The notes: generated by a model not told the origin, from the letters alone. DNA of 64,000 bases from Endozoicomonas elysicola (GCF_000710775.1 NZ_JOJP01000001.1:4291810-4355809); one strand, 5' to 3'; shown: positions 47,475 through 56,380, counted from the first letter of the stretch. Numbers and translations are program-made.

Positions 47475-48371
47475 TTATTTAAAGCCCACGCTGAAGTCAT
47501 GACCCCAGTGACTGACAACAGTGCTTTCAAAGGCTGTGTGCTTATCCCAGTCCATAACACGGCCACCACAGCCATATTCCATGTCGAAGCCGGAAGGCGT
47601 CTTCATGTAGAAAGAGGTCATTTCATCGTTGGTATGACGCCCAAGCGTTGCCGTCAGCTTGATGCCATTGGCAACCATACGGTCCATCGCCCGGCCCACT
47701 TCGTCCATATCACAGACTTCCAGCATCATATGTACACAGCCAGAGGGTACCGGAGCTTCAAAAATCGCCAGAGAATGGTGACGTCCATTATTACAGTGCA
47801 TGAAGTGCAGGCGCTTTTCCGGCTCATTAGGATCATCGGTAAAGCGAACGGTCATTAGGTCAGAGAGACCAAAACCGAGAACATCAGTGTAAAAAGAACG
47901 ACATTTGTCAAAAGCCGGTGTAGGCAATACGGTATGTCCAAGACCCAGCCCCTCAGAAACAAACTCTTTTACACCCACAGGAGAAATAAAGCGGGCAAAG
48001 TCCTGCTGAGGCCCCCAGAAAATTTCATGACGATTACCATCCGGATCAGAAAATTTAATCAGCTCCTGCACCTTTCGGGCTTTGGCTTCTTCCGAAGTAC
48101 CGTGAACCACCTGCACATCGGCTTTTTCCAGATCACTAATGGCTTCCAGGAAAGCGTCAGGACCTGAAACTTCCCAGCCACTGACGCCATAACGATCCTG
48201 ATCAGACTTTTCCACAAGAATTCGATAGTTACGGTCATCCATTTTCAGATACAGCGTATTGTCATCAGAATCCTCAGTCAGCATCATTCCCAATACCTGG
48301 GTTCCATACTGGCGCCACTGATCCAGATCAGTTGACTCTGCGGTGACATAGCCAAGTCCGCGAATATCCAT
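47475..48371 (-). CDS. Extradiol catechol dioxygenase, HsaC/TesB-like
   Basis: A 298-aa type I (vicinal oxygen chelate) ring-cleaving dioxygenase. Fe(II) ligands are visible as His146 (GLGHTVLP), His214 (GCVHMMLEV) and Glu265 (GFDMEYG), with the second-shell residues His198/His199 (GRHHSLAIF), His246 and Tyr255 typical of BphC/HsaC. Given the ipdABC genes downstream, the likely substrate is 3,4-dihydroxy-9,10-secosteroid (3,4-DHSA), whose meta-cleavage leads to HIP; a biphenyl- or other catechol-type substrate cannot be excluded. The ATG at 48371 has GAGGAAC about 8 nt upstream; the open frame extends 38 codons further into a palindromic element. It is the first gene of the operon. Confidence 0.88.
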   Translation of the reverse strand: MDIRGLGYVTAESTDLDQWRQYGTQVLGMMLTEDSDDNTLYLKMDDRNYRILVEKSDQDRYGVSGWEVSGPDAFLEAISDLEKADVQVVHGTSEEAKARKVQELIKFSDPDGNRHEIFWGPQQDFARFISPVGVKEFVSEGLGLGHTVLPTPAFDKCRSFYTDVLGFGLSDLMTVRFTDDPNEPEKRLHFMHCNNGRHHSLAIFEAPVPSGCVHMMLEVCDMDEVGRAMDRMVANGIKLTATLGRHTNDEMTSFYMKTPSGFDMEYGCGGRVMDWDKHTAFESTVVSHWGHDFSVGFK

Positions 48372-48411
48372 AACACCTGTTCCTCTGTATCTTCTTATTA
48401 TGAGAGTGCCC

Positions 48412-48574
48412 AGGAGGCTGTCCGAAAATAGACTGCCTACAGCGGTGGCAGCTAATTGGTCTAAAAAATACTTTTTGTTCGGCAAATAGAACCACTATTC
48501 ACCTCACAAAATGGATTTTTTATCCTCAATTCTCTGCCATCCTCGCTACGGGCGCTATTCTCGGATAGCCTCCT
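48412..48574. repeat. MITE-like inverted repeat upstream of the steroid operon
   Basis: AGGAGGCTGTCCGAAAATAG (48412-48431) and CTATTCTCGGATAGCCTCCT (48555-48574) are inverse with two mismatches in 20, and the similarity continues inward imperfectly. The element is about 163 bp with no coding capacity. It ends 41 bp before the hsaC-like start, so it may carry or displace the operon promoter. Confidence 0.6.
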
Positions 48575-48639
48575 AGCTGAACACTGCGTTAAACAATGCG
48601 GCACTTTCGACTCAAGGCGTTTACACGAAGGCTTAAAGT

Positions 48640-48693
48640 GCTGTCGGCAAATCCGGTTCATCGCTTTTTCAGCAGCAGAGATTTACCGACAGC
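48640..48693. repeat. Inverted repeat in the steroid/AEP cluster boundary
   Basis: GCTGTCGGCAAATC (48640-48653) and GATTTACCGACAGC (48680-48693) are inverse with one mismatch, 26 nt apart. It lies in the remaining 335 bp between the MITE-like repeat and phnX. It may be part of a larger nested repeat or a regulator site. The rest of this gap, to 48849, shows nothing else. Confidence 0.5.
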
Positions 48694-48849
48694 ATGGCCT
48701 TACTGTCATTGCCACTGATTAAAGCCATTGAGGGAAGAGGAATCATCGTCCAATGGGACTAACATAAAGAAGGGTAAACTATTAAAAACTGACCACTTTC
48801 ACGCAGTATTAGCACCAGTTTTTATATTTTCGAGGACAGTTCAGCGCAT

Positions 48850-48881
48850 TTAAAAAATTAAGAGCCTGAAAAACAGGCTCT
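48850..48881 (-). terminator. Rho-independent terminator of phnW-pbfA-phnX
   Basis: Read on the minus strand: AGAGCCTG, a five-T loop and CAGGCTCT, then TAATTTTTT. It begins 29 nt after the phnX stop and closes the minus-strand AEP operon. Confidence 0.85.
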
Positions 48882-48909
48882 CAGAGAATACAATACCAAC
48901 ACCCACAAA

Positions 48910-49728
48910 TCAGGGCTTTTCTCCACGGATCAGACGCGTATTAATATCGCTGATAACGTCTGGCAAGTCCGCAATGGTATCCACTACATAGTGAGCACCT
49001 GCTGTCACCAGCTTATCGGTAGCCAAGGCCCTCTTTTCGGCCTTATAGCCACTGGAAGCGCTCAGATACTCTTCAAGCGTCATTCCAGCCTCATTGCCCG
49101 ACAATGCCAGCCCCACCGTCCACATGCCGGCATTCAGCCCTTCACTGATGCCTGGAGCGGAATCATCCACTTTGACACAGTGGTTAACGGCGTGAATACC
49201 CAGTTCAATCACATTCTGAAGCGCCATCCAGGGACCGGGCCGGGCACCAGCCTGTAAATCATCACTGGCAATCACAGCATCCGGAGAATAGCCTTTCTCT
49301 GCAGCAGCAGGCATCAGAATATCCATCACCTCTCTTGGGTAACCTGAGCAGGAACCAATTTTAATCCCTTCTCTACGCAGCAGCGCAATCGTTTCCAGTG
49401 CCCCGGGAACAGGGTCTGAGAATTCGGCCACTTTCGCTTTCTGCAGCGGCATGAAAGTTCTGTATATATCATCCACATCAGCATCTGACATTGACCGCCC
49501 AAAACGGCACTGCCATCGCTTGCTGACCTCTGGCAGCGCACCCAGAGTTTTTATGTGATCCCACTTTCCAAGCCCCATGGGAACACGAGCTTCTGCCAGT
49601 GAAACATCAAAATCATAAGCCTGTTTGAACGCTTCAACAAAAATAGACGTGGGCGCCCAGGAGCCAAAATCCACGACAGTACCCGCCCAATCCAGAATCA
49701 CCGCTTCGACGCTTTTTTTTACATCCAT
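48910..49728 (-). CDS. phnX: Phosphonoacetaldehyde hydrolase (phosphonatase)
   Basis: A 272-aa HAD-superfamily enzyme that cleaves the C-P bond of phosphonoacetaldehyde to acetaldehyde and phosphate. The nucleophile Asp13 lies in [15 protein letters not shown], and the Schiff-base lysine unique to PhnX is Lys54 in [23 protein letters not shown] and [19 protein letters not shown] complete the HAD motifs. It follows the pbfA-like gene after 3 bp and is the last gene of the operon, ending at a terminator. GAGG about 8 nt before the ATG. It receives its substrate from PhnW and probably PbfA. Confidence 0.97.
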   Translation of the reverse strand: MDVKKSVEAVILDWAGTVVDFGSWAPTSIFVEAFKQAYDFDVSLAEARVPMGLGKWDHIKTLGALPEVSKRWQCRFGRSMSDADVDDIYRTFMPLQKAKVAEFSDPVPGALETIALLRREGIKIGSCSGYPREVMDILMPAAAEKGYSPDAVIASDDLQAGARPGPWMALQNVIELGIHAVNHCVKVDDSAPGISEGLNAGMWTVGLALSGNEAGMTLEEYLSASSGYKAEKRALATDKLVTAGAHYVVDTIADLPDVISDINTRLIRGEKP

Positions 49729-49731
49729 GAT

Positions 49732-51090
49732 CTATACCTCAATGTCCGAAATTGCCTGTTCAATAATATTCAGTGCTCGTACCAGGTCCTGACGCTCAAT
49801 CGTCAATGGCGGACTCAACTGCAGTACATTGCCCTGAGAAACCTTAAAACTGAGCCCACCTTCAAGGCATCGATAGAGCACCTTTTCAGCTTCTGCGGTG
49901 GCTCTGGTCTTTTTCTCAGTACAAGTCACCAGCTCAATACCCCATAAGAGACCAATACCTCTGACATCTCCGATAATGGGATGCCTGGCTTTCATCGCCC
50001 CCAAACGATCTCGCAGGAAAGCGTCATCCGCTTTCACTTTCTGAAGCAGGTTTTCCTGCTCGATCACCTCTATGGTGGCCAGGGCAGCCGCACAGCCAAC
50101 GGGGCTTTTTTCATGGGTGTAATGCCCGAGGGAAATAGACGATGCGATATTGAAGCGATCTCTGGTTATCATCGCTGCCATGGGCACAATACCGCCACCA
50201 AGCCCTTTGCCAATACACAGAATATCCGGAGTGATGCCGTAGTGCTGAAAGGTGAACCACTCACCACTTCTGCCCATTCCATTGGGTATTTCATCAATGA
50301 TCAGTAATACATTGTGACGGTCACAAATCTCCCTGATCCGCTGCCAATACGCCTGACTGGGAACCTGCACATCGGTATTGCGGACCGTTTCGGCAATAAA
50401 GGCGCCGATTCCGCCTTCTTTCTCGATAACGTATTCCAGATAGTCAGCATAATGGACATCAGAACCATCCTCCCCTGGCCACACTCCCCGATAACTGACC
50501 GGAGGTGGAATACGTTCTACACCCGGCGTTAACGGCCCCATACCCGTTCGAAAGCAAGCCTCCCCCCCCACACCAATGGCATCCAGCGACGCGCCATGAA
50601 AAGAGTCCCAGAGGGAAACCACTTTATGGTTGCCGGTCACCAGCCTGGCCAGTTTCAATGCCATCCCGATGACCGATGTTCCGCCCGGAGCAAACAGAAC
50701 ACGATTCAAATCGTCCGGACAAAGGCTTGCCAGTTTTCGGGCACACTCAATAGCGACCGGGTTAGTAAAGCGTCTTGGTGAAAAAGGCAGCGTATCCAGT
50801 TGATCCCGGACACGTTTAACCACGACTGGGTGTCCGTAACCCAACTGGTGAACATTATTGCCATGGAAATCCATATAACGCCTGCCACGGACGTCCTCTA
50901 TATAAATCCCTTCTGCCCGGGTCAGCACATCCAGACAGGGGGTCGACATGGACTGATGGAGAAAGTAACGGGCATCATCATCCAGTAACTTCTGGGTTTC
51001 CTGATGGTCAAGCGTTGCCTGCCAGCGGGCGCGTTCTTCAGTGCTATTGATATCACCTTCACTGTTCAGTGATTCAACCATAACCATCAC
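49732..51090 (-). CDS. pbfA: Class III aminotransferase-fold enzyme of the AEP operon, probable PbfA
   Basis: A 452-aa PLP-dependent class III aminotransferase-fold protein: [36 protein letters not shown] holds the PLP-binding Asp and the Schiff-base Lys. Positioned between phnW and phnX, it best fits PbfA, the lyase that converts (R)-1-hydroxy-2-aminoethylphosphonate to phosphonoacetaldehyde and ammonia, widening the pathway to the hydroxylated host or marine phosphonate. That call is contextual; an AEP or related aminotransferase is the alternative, and the other class III gene at 52686 competes for the name. Its start overlaps the phnW stop (ATGA), with 3 bp to phnX: a tightly coupled operon. 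Confidence 0.7.
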   Translation of the reverse strand: MMVMVESLNSEGDINSTEERARWQATLDHQETQKLLDDDARYFLHQSMSTPCLDVLTRAEGIYIEDVRGRRYMDFHGNNVHQLGYGHPVVVKRVRDQLDTLPFSPRRFTNPVAIECARKLASLCPDDLNRVLFAPGGTSVIGMALKLARLVTGNHKVVSLWDSFHGASLDAIGVGGEACFRTGMGPLTPGVERIPPPVSYRGVWPGEDGSDVHYADYLEYVIEKEGGIGAFIAETVRNTDVQVPSQAYWQRIREICDRHNVLLIIDEIPNGMGRSGEWFTFQHYGITPDILCIGKGLGGGIVPMAAMITRDRFNIASSISLGHYTHEKSPVGCAAALATIEVIEQENLLQKVKADDAFLRDRLGAMKARHPIIGDVRGIGLLWGIELVTCTEKKTRATAEAEKVLYRCLEGGLSFKVSQGNVLQLSPPLTIERQDLVRALNIIEQAISDIEV

Positions 51091-52196
51091 TGCTCCCAGT
51101 ACATGCTGCTGGCAATGGCCTGAACCAGTGCAGCAATATCCTGGGGATACACTTCACCGATATTGCCAATCCGGAAACAATCAGCATCCGATACTTTGCC
51201 TGGATAGATCACAAAGCCCTGTTGTTTGAGCAGCTGATAGAAACGGTCAAATTGATATTCAGGATGCTGTGGCGATCGAAAAGAGGTAATAAAAGGGGAA
51301 TGCATTTCATGGGGTAACAGGCACTCAAAGCCCAGTTCTTCCATCCCCTGAACCAGCAGTTTCTGATTATTCTGGTATCGCTGATAACGGGCAGCAACCC
51401 CACCTTCCTGATGCAACTCTTCCAGCGCCTGGTAGAAGGCTCTGACCGTATGAGTCGGTGAAGTAAAACGCCACTTGCCGTGATGGTCTTCCATGCAGCG
51501 CCACTGAGCATAAAGGTCAAGGGACAGAGAGCGAGCCTGATGGGCGCATTTCGCCAGTAAATGCTCACGGGCGATCACCAGACCAAAACCGGGAACACCC
51601 TGAATGCACTTGTTCGCTGAACTGATCAGGTAGTCGATACCCAACATACCCATATCCAGTGGAATGCCGCCAAAGCTGCTCATGGCATCAATGATGAGTA
51701 ACCGGTTATGTTTTTTAACAACACCAGCAACCGCTTCCAGCGGATTCAACATGCCCGTCGTGGTTTCACAGTGAACCATCGCTACATGAGTAATTCCGGA
51801 ATCTGTCTGCAAAGCTCCGTCAATATCGTCTACTGCTGGAAGCTCTGTTTCTCGATAACTCAAGACCTGAACATCAATATTCAGGTATCGGGCTATTTCA
51901 GCCATCCGTGCGCCATACACGCCGTTATCAATCACCAGCAGGCGATCCTGATTGCCAATGATCGTACCAATCGTAGCTTCCACAGAAGCCGTACCGCTGC
52001 CCTGCATCAGCACGGCTGTATAACCAGCATCTGTAGTCGCCAACGAAACCAGCTTGTCCCGCACACGCTCAACAACGTTACGGTTATAGTCATCATCCCA
52101 GGTACACCAATCCCTGAGCATTGACTCACGCACAGTACGTGAAGTGGATAAAGGCCCCGGGGTCAATAGCAGATAAGGGTTTTCAGTGGCAGTCAT
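51087..52196 (-). CDS. phnW: 2-aminoethylphosphonate--pyruvate transaminase
   Basis: A 369-aa class V aminotransferase that converts AEP and pyruvate to phosphonoacetaldehyde and alanine. Hallmarks: [29 protein letters not shown] at the N-terminus, [13 protein letters not shown], and the PLP lysine Lys196 in [15 protein letters not shown], near-identical to Salmonella and Pseudomonas PhnW. It begins the minus-strand operon; a GntR-type operator palindrome lies 24 bp before its start (52220-52231). Cytoplasmic; supplies PhnX. Confidence 0.97.
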   Translation of the reverse strand: MTATENPYLLLTPGPLSTSRTVRESMLRDWCTWDDDYNRNVVERVRDKLVSLATTDAGYTAVLMQGSGTASVEATIGTIIGNQDRLLVIDNGVYGARMAEIARYLNIDVQVLSYRETELPAVDDIDGALQTDSGITHVAMVHCETTTGMLNPLEAVAGVVKKHNRLLIIDAMSSFGGIPLDMGMLGIDYLISSANKCIQGVPGFGLVIAREHLLAKCAHQARSLSLDLYAQWRCMEDHHGKWRFTSPTHTVRAFYQALEELHQEGGVAARYQRYQNNQKLLVQGMEELGFECLLPHEMHSPFITSFRSPQHPEYQFDRFYQLLKQQGFVIYPGKVSDADCFRIGNIGEVYPQDIAALVQAIASSMYWEQ

Positions 52197-52219
52197 GCCT
52201 TGTCCTCACACTTTAAAAC

Positions 52220-52231
52220 TGGTCTATACCA
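52220..52231. promoter_or_regulatory. PhnR-type operator upstream of phnW
   Basis: TGGTCTATACCA, the exact reverse complement of TGGTATAGACCA reported for the GntR/HutC regulator PhnF of mycobacteria. It lies 24 bp before phnW and recurs at 52647 (identical) and 55020 (one mismatch). Confidence 0.8.
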
Positions 52232-52316
52232 ATATTTAAAATCATGAGGGCTCTCAAAAAGGTTGTAAATACGACAGCATCAACCTTCATAAAAAGTTCA
52301 TAAAGCACTGAATCAA

Positions 52317-52582
52317 TAGGGCCTGTTGACGTTTCGTTGCATGCTCAGTGGCCCAGAAAAGCGTTATATGCGCGAAAGGCTTGCGCCGCGTGTAGTTATT
52401 CTACATCAAGCAAGCCTGACAAAGCAGATGGCGCTTTTCTTGGCCACCCTTCGGGCGGATCAGGGCGCCCCTATGACTTCGTTGCGGCATTTTGAAAGGC
52501 AACCAGCCTTCCTACAATGCCGCGCCTCGTCATAGGGGCGCCCTGATCCGCTGAGCTCGCAACGAAACGTCAACAGGCCCTA
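52317..52582. mobile_element. MITE-like palindromic element between divergent AEP operons
   Basis: A 266-bp noncoding element with 24-bp perfect terminal inverted repeats (outer end TAGGGCCTGTTGACGTTTCG). A second nested perfect pair of 23 bp begins GCGGATCAGGGCGCCCCTAT (52455-52477 against 52529-52551), and a third imperfect pair (GCGGCATT / AATGCCGC) surrounds the centre. It carries no gene. No target-site duplication is certain; TA at each end is compatible with TA insertion. Confidence 0.75.
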
Positions 52583-52646
52583 ACAATACTCGCTTTTAAA
52601 TACCATCAAGAGCCTTTAACGAAACTGTCATGTTTATCTGAATTAA

Positions 52647-52658
52647 TGGTCTATACCA
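52647..52658. promoter_or_regulatory. PhnR-type operator upstream of the second aminotransferase
   Basis: TGGTCTATACCA, identical to the phnW site, flanked by further symmetry (AATGG..CCATT). It lies 27 bp before the start of the 463-aa aminotransferase, placing that gene in the AEP regulon. Confidence 0.8.
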
Positions 52659-52685
52659 TTACTGCAAGTATCAGGGGAAAACAGG

Positions 52686-54077
52686 ATGGAGTCATTTGCA
52701 GACATTCAACAACGTCATTTCATGCAATGCTGGGGTCGCCAGAAGGAGTATCGCCCTCTTCCGGTTCAGCAGACAGATGGATGCTGGATCGAAACAACCG
52801 ATGGTCGTCGTATTTTTGATTTAAGAAGCGCCCATGAGTGCATCAATCTTGGCTTTCGTCATCCCAGAGTCATGAAAGCCATGCAGGAGCAGATGGGTAA
52901 GGTCGTTTATGTGACCGACGACTTTGCTACAGAACCTACCGCAGAGCTGGCCAGAACACTGGCAGAACTGGTACCGGGCAGCTCCGACCGGAAAGTCTAT
53001 TTCAGCCAGAGCGGTGCGGCCGCTGTGGAGGCTGCGATCAAAGCCGCGCGAATGTATAAGTACAATGAAGTCATGGGTGGTTCACAACAGAATGTGGATG
53101 CCCCTGTGCAGTACCCGTTCCCTTACAAGATCATCTCCCGCTATCGCTCCTGGCATGGTTCAACAGCTGGTGCTGCTTCTGTCTCCGGAGACCCAAGACG
53201 CTGGTTTATGGAACCCCTGGCGGTGCCAGGCGTCGTGTTTGCCCCTGACGCCGACAATTACCGCAACCTGTTTGGTGAGGGCTCAGAAGGTGTCGATCGA
53301 AATATAGCCTACCTGAATTACCTGATTGAGCAGGAAGGGGGCTCGAATAAAGTGGCCGCCATGCTGGTTGAAACCGTGGTTGGCAGCAACGGCATTATTC
53401 CTCCCCCTCCAGGCTATATGCAGAAACTCAGGGAGCTCTGCGACAAGTGGCAAATTCTGCTGATCGTGGATGAAACCATGACCGGCATGGGTCGCACTGG
53501 CCGCTTCTTTGCGTTTGAACACTATGGGATTGAGCCGGATATTATCGTGATGGGCAAAGCGCTCGGGGTTTATGCGCCGATCGCTGCGACCATTTTCTCT
53601 GAAAAAATCAGCCGCTCATTTGACGACCAGATTTTCGGACATGGCCAGAGCTTCTCGGGTCATGCTCTTGCCGCCGCCGGTGCTCTTGAGAGCATCCGGG
53701 TGTTACACGAAGAGAACCTGCTGGAAAAAACCCGTGAACTTGGCGACTACCTTGGACAGCGACTACATGAACTCAAAGAGAAACACCCCTGTGTGGGAGA
53801 TGTTCGAGGTTTGGGTCTGTTTTGGACCCTTGAGCTGGTAGCCAACCGGGAAACCCGGGAAGCACTGAGAAAACACACTGAAAAGTATACAAAGACCGTC
53901 GTAAAAGACATTGCTGACTTTCTATTTCATGAAAAGAATATCTATGTACCCGGTGACAAGTTTGGTGTCTGGGTCGTCCCTCCCCTGGTCGTTACACGAG
54001 AGGAGCTGGACTGGGTTGTTGATGGCATTGATGAAGCTCTGCTGATTGGCGACCAACACCTGGAAAATAGCCTCTGA
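52686..54077 (+). CDS. Second class III aminotransferase-fold enzyme of the AEP regulon
   Basis: A 463-aa PLP enzyme. TDGRRIFDLRSAHECINLGFRHPRVMKAM at the N-terminus, FSQSGAAAVEAAIKAARMYK, ISRYRSWHGSTAGAASVSGDPRRW, IVDETMTGMGRTGRFFAFEHYGIEPDIIVMGKALG (PLP Asp and Schiff-base Lys) and VGDVRGLGLFWTLELV are all class III features. Its operator is identical to that of phnW, so it belongs to AEP metabolism. It may be the true PbfA, an AEP:oxoacid aminotransferase or an enzyme for a related aminophosphonate or taurine-like compound. It reads divergently from phnW across the MITE-like element, and the GntR gene follows after about 150 bp. The start follows AGGGGAAAACAGG. Confidence 0.8.
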   Translation: MESFADIQQRHFMQCWGRQKEYRPLPVQQTDGCWIETTDGRRIFDLRSAHECINLGFRHPRVMKAMQEQMGKVVYVTDDFATEPTAELARTLAELVPGSSDRKVYFSQSGAAAVEAAIKAARMYKYNEVMGGSQQNVDAPVQYPFPYKIISRYRSWHGSTAGAASVSGDPRRWFMEPLAVPGVVFAPDADNYRNLFGEGSEGVDRNIAYLNYLIEQEGGSNKVAAMLVETVVGSNGIIPPPPGYMQKLRELCDKWQILLIVDETMTGMGRTGRFFAFEHYGIEPDIIVMGKALGVYAPIAATIFSEKISRSFDDQIFGHGQSFSGHALAAAGALESIRVLHEENLLEKTRELGDYLGQRLHELKEKHPCVGDVRGLGLFWTLELVANRETREALRKHTEKYTKTVVKDIADFLFHEKNIYVPGDKFGVWVVPPLVVTREELDWVVDGIDEALLIGDQHLENSL

Positions 54078-54228
54078 AATAGCGGGCTATCTTGTACTTC
54101 AGGTAGCCTGCCCGCAAAATTCCCTCCTCTCGCGGCAGACAAAGCTCATTGCACAATAGTCACCTTTGCGCTTTTCGACACAGGAAACACTGTTTGCCTT
54201 CCCTTTAGATAAAGGTAATTCATTAGCC

Positions 54229-54945
54229 ATGAATATGGACCATGGAAGAACCCAGTATCAGCTGATTCGAATAGCACTGTGCGATCAGATTGAACATGGT
54301 GGGCTTAAGGCAGGTTCCAAACTGCCTTCAGAGCGAATGCTCAGTGAGCGGTTTGGCACCACCCGGGTTACTCTCAGGGAAGCGCTCGCCTCGCTGGAAG
54401 CGGATGGCCTGGTTTATCGAGAAGACCGCCGGGGCTGGTTTGTGGCACCGCAACGCCTGGTCTATGACCCAACCAGAAATGCCAATTTTCACACCATGGT
54501 TACCGACCAGGGGCGCTCACCAGCAACCCGGTTATTAAGCGCATCGCTGGTGCCCGCAACAGCAGGCGTGCAGAGATTGCTGGGTTTACAACCGCTGACT
54601 CCGGTTTATCGTCTGCAACGCCTTCGTTCAGTCGACAATAGAGTCGTGGTATACGTCGAAAACTACATCATTCCGGAGTACTTTCCCGGGTTGCTTGAGC
54701 ACAACCTTGAACGATCACTGTCCGATGTTTACCGGGAACACTACAGCACCGCTTATCATCGGGTCCGCTTTCAACTCTATCCAGTAGGTCTTCACGGCGA
54801 CTCAGCCCATCACCTGAAAGTGACCACAGGAAGCTCCGGTCTGCTGGTTACGAGGGTGAACCAGAACTCTGAAGGTCTGGTTATCGATTGCGACCTTGAA
54901 TACTGGCGGCATGATGCCATTGTCATCACAGCTGAGACTGGCTGA
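54229..54945 (+). CDS. phnR: GntR/HutC-family regulator of phosphonate use (PhnR-like)
   Basis: A 238-aa regulator: an N-terminal winged helix-turn-helix (LRIALCDQIEHGGLKAGSKLPSERMLSERFGTTRVTLREALASLEADGLVYREDRRGWFV) and a C-terminal UTRA ligand-binding domain. HutC-type members with the same operator (TGGTATAGACCA) control phosphonate genes: PhnF in mycobacteria, PhnR in Salmonella phnRSTUV. The three palindromes in this cluster are the obvious targets; the ligand is probably AEP or a derivative. A TTG at 54166 gives a longer frame; the ATG at 54229 with AAAGG 13 nt upstream is favoured, and one at 54235 is possible. No operator precedes its own start, so it may be constitutive or read through from the aminotransferase. 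Confidence 0.85.
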   Translation: MNMDHGRTQYQLIRIALCDQIEHGGLKAGSKLPSERMLSERFGTTRVTLREALASLEADGLVYREDRRGWFVAPQRLVYDPTRNANFHTMVTDQGRSPATRLLSASLVPATAGVQRLLGLQPLTPVYRLQRLRSVDNRVVVYVENYIIPEYFPGLLEHNLERSLSDVYREHYSTAYHRVRFQLYPVGLHGDSAHHLKVTTGSSGLLVTRVNQNSEGLVIDCDLEYWRHDAIVITAETG

Positions 54946-55019
54946 CAATTTTCATATTTCTGCAAAAAATCAGTCACACTATCGTCATTTATTTTTTCTA
55001 CGATCCTCATTAACGAATC

Positions 55020-55031
55020 TGGTCTGTACCA
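55020..55031. promoter_or_regulatory. PhnR-type operator upstream of phnS
   Basis: TGGTCTGTACCA, one mismatch from the phnW site, inside a longer symmetric TCTGG..CCAGA. It lies 35 bp before phnS. Confidence 0.75.
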
Positions 55032-55066
55032 GATACTCACTCCACCGGTCTTGAGGATCATTGACC

Positions 55067-56101
55067 ATGAAAAAGCAACGCCTTTTATCCGCACGGATGC
55101 CTCTGGCACTGACACTCACTTCCCTGATCAGCACGGGTCTTTATGCTGCACAGGAAGAACTCACAGTCTATACCGCTTTTGAATCAGACCTGCTGACCAG
55201 ATACAAAAAAGCCTTCGAAGCGGATCATCCTGATATCCGTATCAAGTGGGTAAGAGACTCCACCGGAGTGATGACCGCAAAACTGCTGGCAGAAAAAAGT
55301 AACAGTCGTGCCGATGTTGTGTGGGGACTGGCGGGCTCAAGCATGGCGCTACTGAAACAGGAAGGCGTGCTCGCCACCTATACACCTGCCGGTTTGAACG
55401 ACATCAAATCTGAGCTGGTTGACCCGGAAACAGGTAAAGCCTGGTTTGGTAATCAGGCCTTTTTCAATGTCGTTTGCTACAACGAAGCCGTTGCCAAAGC
55501 CAACAACCTTCCAAAACCAGAATCCTGGCAGGATCTGTTGAACCCGGTATACAAGGGGCAGATCGCCATGCCAAACCCCGCTTCCTCCGGCACCGGTTAT
55601 ATGCAGGTTTCCGCCTGGCTGCAAAGCATGGGTGAAGAGGAAGGCTGGAGCTACATGTCAGGACTGGACAATAACATTGCCCACTACACCCACTCCGGCT
55701 CTAAACCCTGTGTCCAGGCAGCCATGGGCGAAGTGGCCATCGGGATTTCCCAGGCAATCCGCGGAGCCCAGTTAAAAACCAAAGGTGCTCCACTTGATCT
55801 GATCATGCCGGAAGGCGGCATTGGCTGGGACGTTGAGTCCGTCGGGATGGTAAAGGGCACTGCCAGAGAAAAAGCAGCAAGAACACTGGTGAACTGGAGC
55901 TTAACGGCCAAAGCCAACGAGCAGTACGCAGAGGCTTATGCCGTGGTAGGTCATAAAGAAGTTCATAAACCAGTGGCCAATTACCCGGATGTCGAAAGCG
56001 CTATGGTCAGCATGGATTTCGGGGCCATGGCTTCAGGTCGCAAGCAGGTTCTCAAAGAGTGGTCAGAACGTTTTGACCAGAAATCCGAACCCAGATCATG
56101 A
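55067..56101 (+). CDS. phnS: AEP ABC transporter substrate-binding protein
   Basis: A 344-aa periplasmic binding protein of the iron(III)/polyamine-like family used by PhnS. It has a signal peptide (MKKQRLLSARMPLALTLTSLISTGLYA, cleaved before AQEE), then ELTVYTAFESDLLTRYKKAFEADHPDIRIKWVRDSTGVMTAKLLAEK. PASSGTGYMQVSAWLQSMGEEEGW is typical of AfuA/PhnS proteins. The ATG at 55067 has GAGGA 9 nt upstream; an upstream TTG (55061) lies too close. The operator at 55020-55031 and the adjacent phnT and permease support AEP as ligand. A MITE-like element separates it from phnT. Confidence 0.88.
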   Translation: MKKQRLLSARMPLALTLTSLISTGLYAAQEELTVYTAFESDLLTRYKKAFEADHPDIRIKWVRDSTGVMTAKLLAEKSNSRADVVWGLAGSSMALLKQEGVLATYTPAGLNDIKSELVDPETGKAWFGNQAFFNVVCYNEAVAKANNLPKPESWQDLLNPVYKGQIAMPNPASSGTGYMQVSAWLQSMGEEEGWSYMSGLDNNIAHYTHSGSKPCVQAAMGEVAIGISQAIRGAQLKTKGAPLDLIMPEGGIGWDVESVGMVKGTAREKAARTLVNWSLTAKANEQYAEAYAVVGHKEVHKPVANYPDVESAMVSMDFGAMASGRKQVLKEWSERFDQKSEPRS

Positions 56102-56135
56102 ACCTGAATTCTGCAAAATTCCAGTCCATAGAATG

Positions 56136-56313
56136 ATACCAATCGTGCTTTCTAACTCCCGTGATGAGCATGAAGATTTGAGCCTTAAGACAAGGCGGCG
56201 TGAAGAGTCATAGCCTTTATGCCCTTTGGGTATAAGCTACGGCGACGATCGCCAATGCAGGATTAAGGCTCAAATCTTCAGCGCAATAGGGAGTTAGAAA
56301 GTTCGATTGGTAT
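56136..56313. mobile_element. MITE-like element between phnS and phnT
   Basis: A 178-bp noncoding element. The left arm starts ATACCAATCGTGCTTTCTAA (56136) and the right arm, read in reverse complement, ATACCAATCGAACTTTCTAA (56313 inward); similarity continues over about 54 bp, ending in a shared TGAAGATTTGAGCCTTAA. It lies within the phnS-phnT transcription unit. Confidence 0.75.
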
Positions 56314-56380
56314 AAACAACTGTGGCTCGGTATTTCTGCCGTCTGAAGCAACCACTTCCTTATTGAGAGTTCCTGCAATT

